Shown: piece by piece, positions 6,288 to 7,322 of the stretch
Layout of the letters: each line of letters begins with the position of its first letter
How positions within the stretch are numbered: the stretch's first letter is position 1
DNA from: Microthrixaceae bacterium
Lineage (GTDB): Bacteria > Actinomycetota > Acidimicrobiia > Acidimicrobiales > Acidimicrobilacustridaceae
Reading direction: 5' to 3'
Assembly (NCBI GenBank): GCA_023264915.1
Contig: JAHFUU010000076.1
Coordinates: forward strand, 1,192 to 8,513
Length of the DNA: 7,322 bases
Notes under the pieces: model-generated
The model's database searches: none
Told to the model about the DNA's origin: nothing
What the model saw: the letters and a program-made list of their open reading frames with translations, nothing else
Position numbers and translations under genes: made by a program

Positions 6288-6292
6288 TGTCA
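6282..6292. repeat. Palindrome TGACAATGTCA at the pcnA stop codon
   Basis: This 11-bp perfect palindrome (odd centre base) contains the pcnA TGA stop on the minus strand and the -35 box of the following gene. It shares the GACA/TGTC core with the neighbouring CGACACT/AGTGTCG repeat. It may be an operator half of a larger array, or partly coincidence. Confidence 0.4.
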
Positions 6293-7322
6293 AGGGCGGT
6301 CGCGTTCGCGCTCCCACCACTCGTCCAATCGTCCATACGCCTCTGCTTCTGAGATCGGGCCCTCGTCCAGGCGGAGCTCGAGCAGGTAGCTGAGAGCCCT
6401 ACCGACCGTAGGGCCAGGCCCCAATCCGAGGTGAGCCATCACCTGCCTGCCATCCAGATCCGGACGTATGGCGTCGAGCTCCTCCTGCGCCCGAAGGACA
6501 CGGATCCGCTCCTCCAGATCGTCCAGGCGGCGGGCCAACTCCTCCGCCCTGCGCTTGTTGCGCGTGGTGCAATCGCAGCGGGTCAGTTCGATCAACTCGT
6601 CAAGCTCACCCCCGGCATCCCTCACGAACCGCCGTACAGCGCTATCGGTCCATCCCATAGCGAAGGTGTGAACCCTCAGATGCAAGTAGACGAGGTTGCT
6701 CACCCGCGAGATGTCTTGGTTGGGGTACTTGAGCGCCCGCATCCGATCACGGGTCATGCGAGCCCCGACGACTTCATGATGGTGGAAGTTCACGCCCTTC
6801 GGTCCGATAGTGCGGGTCTTGGGCTTCCCGACGTCATGAAACAACGCTGCGAGGCGGTTTATCCGGTTAGGTTTGCTCGTCGAATCGACCGCAGAGACGT
6901 TGGATACCACGGCGATCGTGTGAGCCAGCACATCCTTATGGTGGTGGATCGGATCTTGTTCGAGTTGCATCGCTGGAAGCTCTGGTAGGAACTCCCCCAT
7001 GAGACCGTTCTCCACGAGGAACCACAGACCCGGGGCGGGATTCTCGACAAGGACCAACTTGTCCAGCTCGTCACGGATCCTCTCCGGCGAGACGATCTGG
7101 ATCCTCGAATGCATCTTGGCAACCGCTCGGGTCACTTGAGGATCTGGCACGAGTCCGTACCCAGCGATGAACCGGGCCGCGCGCATCATTCGAAGCGGAT
7201 CATCAACAAAGGAGTCCTCGGGCGACAACGGGGTGCGGAGTCGGCCCGCTGCGAGATCGACCGCTCCGTTGAAGGGGTCAACCAGACGAGGCTCCGAGCC
7301 AGTCAGCTCCACCGCCATGGCG
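6290..7322 (-). CDS. pcnA: CCA tRNA nucleotidyltransferase, N-terminus outside window
   Basis: The C-terminal 343 or so residues of the enzyme that builds or repairs the CCA end of tRNA. The visible part begins (N)AMAVEL, the end of the family's RRDFTVNAMA motif, so the ATG at 7316-7318 is internal and the gene continues past the edge; the catalytic GGxVRD motif lies there. Counting from that Met, DPFNGAVDLAAGRLRT (14-29), FVDDPLRMMRAARFIA (37-52) and SPERIRDEL (77-85) are the nucleotide-selection and neck blocks. An HD domain follows, with HHHKDVLAHT (125-134) and LAALFHDVGK (156-165), as in actinobacterial PcnA proteins. The C-terminal region (about 258-342) is helical and charged. Full-length members have about 480 residues. 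In mycobacteria pcnA is also origin-proximal (Rv3907c). Nothing is broken in the visible frame. Confidence 0.95.
   Translation of the reverse strand, partial: AMAVELTGSEPRLVDPFNGAVDLAAGRLRTPLSPEDSFVDDPLRMMRAARFIAGYGLVPDPQVTRAVAKMHSRIQIVSPERIRDELDKLVLVENPAPGLWFLVENGLMGEFLPELPAMQLEQDPIHHHKDVLAHTIAVVSNVSAVDSTSKPNRINRLAALFHDVGKPKTRTIGPKGVNFHHHEVVGARMTRDRMRALKYPNQDISRVSNLVYLHLRVHTFAMGWTDSAVRRFVRDAGGELDELIELTRCDCTTRNKRRAEELARRLDDLEERIRVLRAQEELDAIRPDLDGRQVMAHLGLGPGPTVGRALSYLLELRLDEGPISEAEAYGRLDEWWERERDRP

Noticed and set aside
6431..6988. 185-codon plus-strand frame
   Set aside because: Antisense shadow of pcnA, whose HD-domain motifs lie in the opposite frame.

Overview
The window comes from a moderately high-GC actinobacterium. 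The evidence is a mycobacterial-type inositol-3-phosphate synthase, an actinobacterial DUF5318 protein with two CxxC pairs, an actinobacterial PonA-type penicillin-binding protein, and probable leaderless promoters. The gene set and sequence flavour would fit Acidimicrobiia or a relative, but that rank is a guess. The content is conserved chromosomal housekeeping. I see no insertion sequence, phage gene, CRISPR array, rRNA or tRNA.

Layout. The left part is transcribed leftwards: DUF5318 (2478-2882), then the bifunctional penicillin-binding protein ponA (105-2360), then a possible truncated reading frame leaving the window at base 1. A 129-bp divergent intergenic region (2883-3011) separates these from a rightward pair, padR (start 3012) and ino1 (start 3730), only 31 bp apart and presumably one operon. 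A class I SAM-dependent methyltransferase follows on the same strand and ends at 5772. A GC-rich hairpin at its 3' end is shared with a convergent gene for a small two-helix membrane protein (5787-6125). Upstream of that gene on the minus strand is the CCA-adding enzyme pcnA, whose N-terminal catalytic part lies beyond the right edge.

How the genes fit together. PadR-ino1 diverging from DUF5318-ponA is the arrangement I recall from the origin-proximal Mycobacterium tuberculosis region Rv0046c-Rv0050. It pairs inositol synthesis (precursor of phosphatidylinositol and, in many actinobacteria, mycothiol) with cell-wall polymerisation. The padR start coincides with the predicted transcription start of a TTGCGA-N18-TATAGT promoter, so its mRNA is probably leaderless. 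A CGATATATCG palindrome plus a third CGATATA half-site lies within that promoter and is a good candidate for an autoregulatory PadR operator. The other regulatory signal of note is a TTGTCA-N17-TATGGT promoter for the small membrane protein, whose -35 box overlaps the pcnA stop codon and which is surrounded by TGTC/GACA inverted repeats.

No wholly new system is evident. The best leads are the PadR promoter/operator, the unexplained DUF5318 protein, and the small membrane protein with its repeat-rich promoter.
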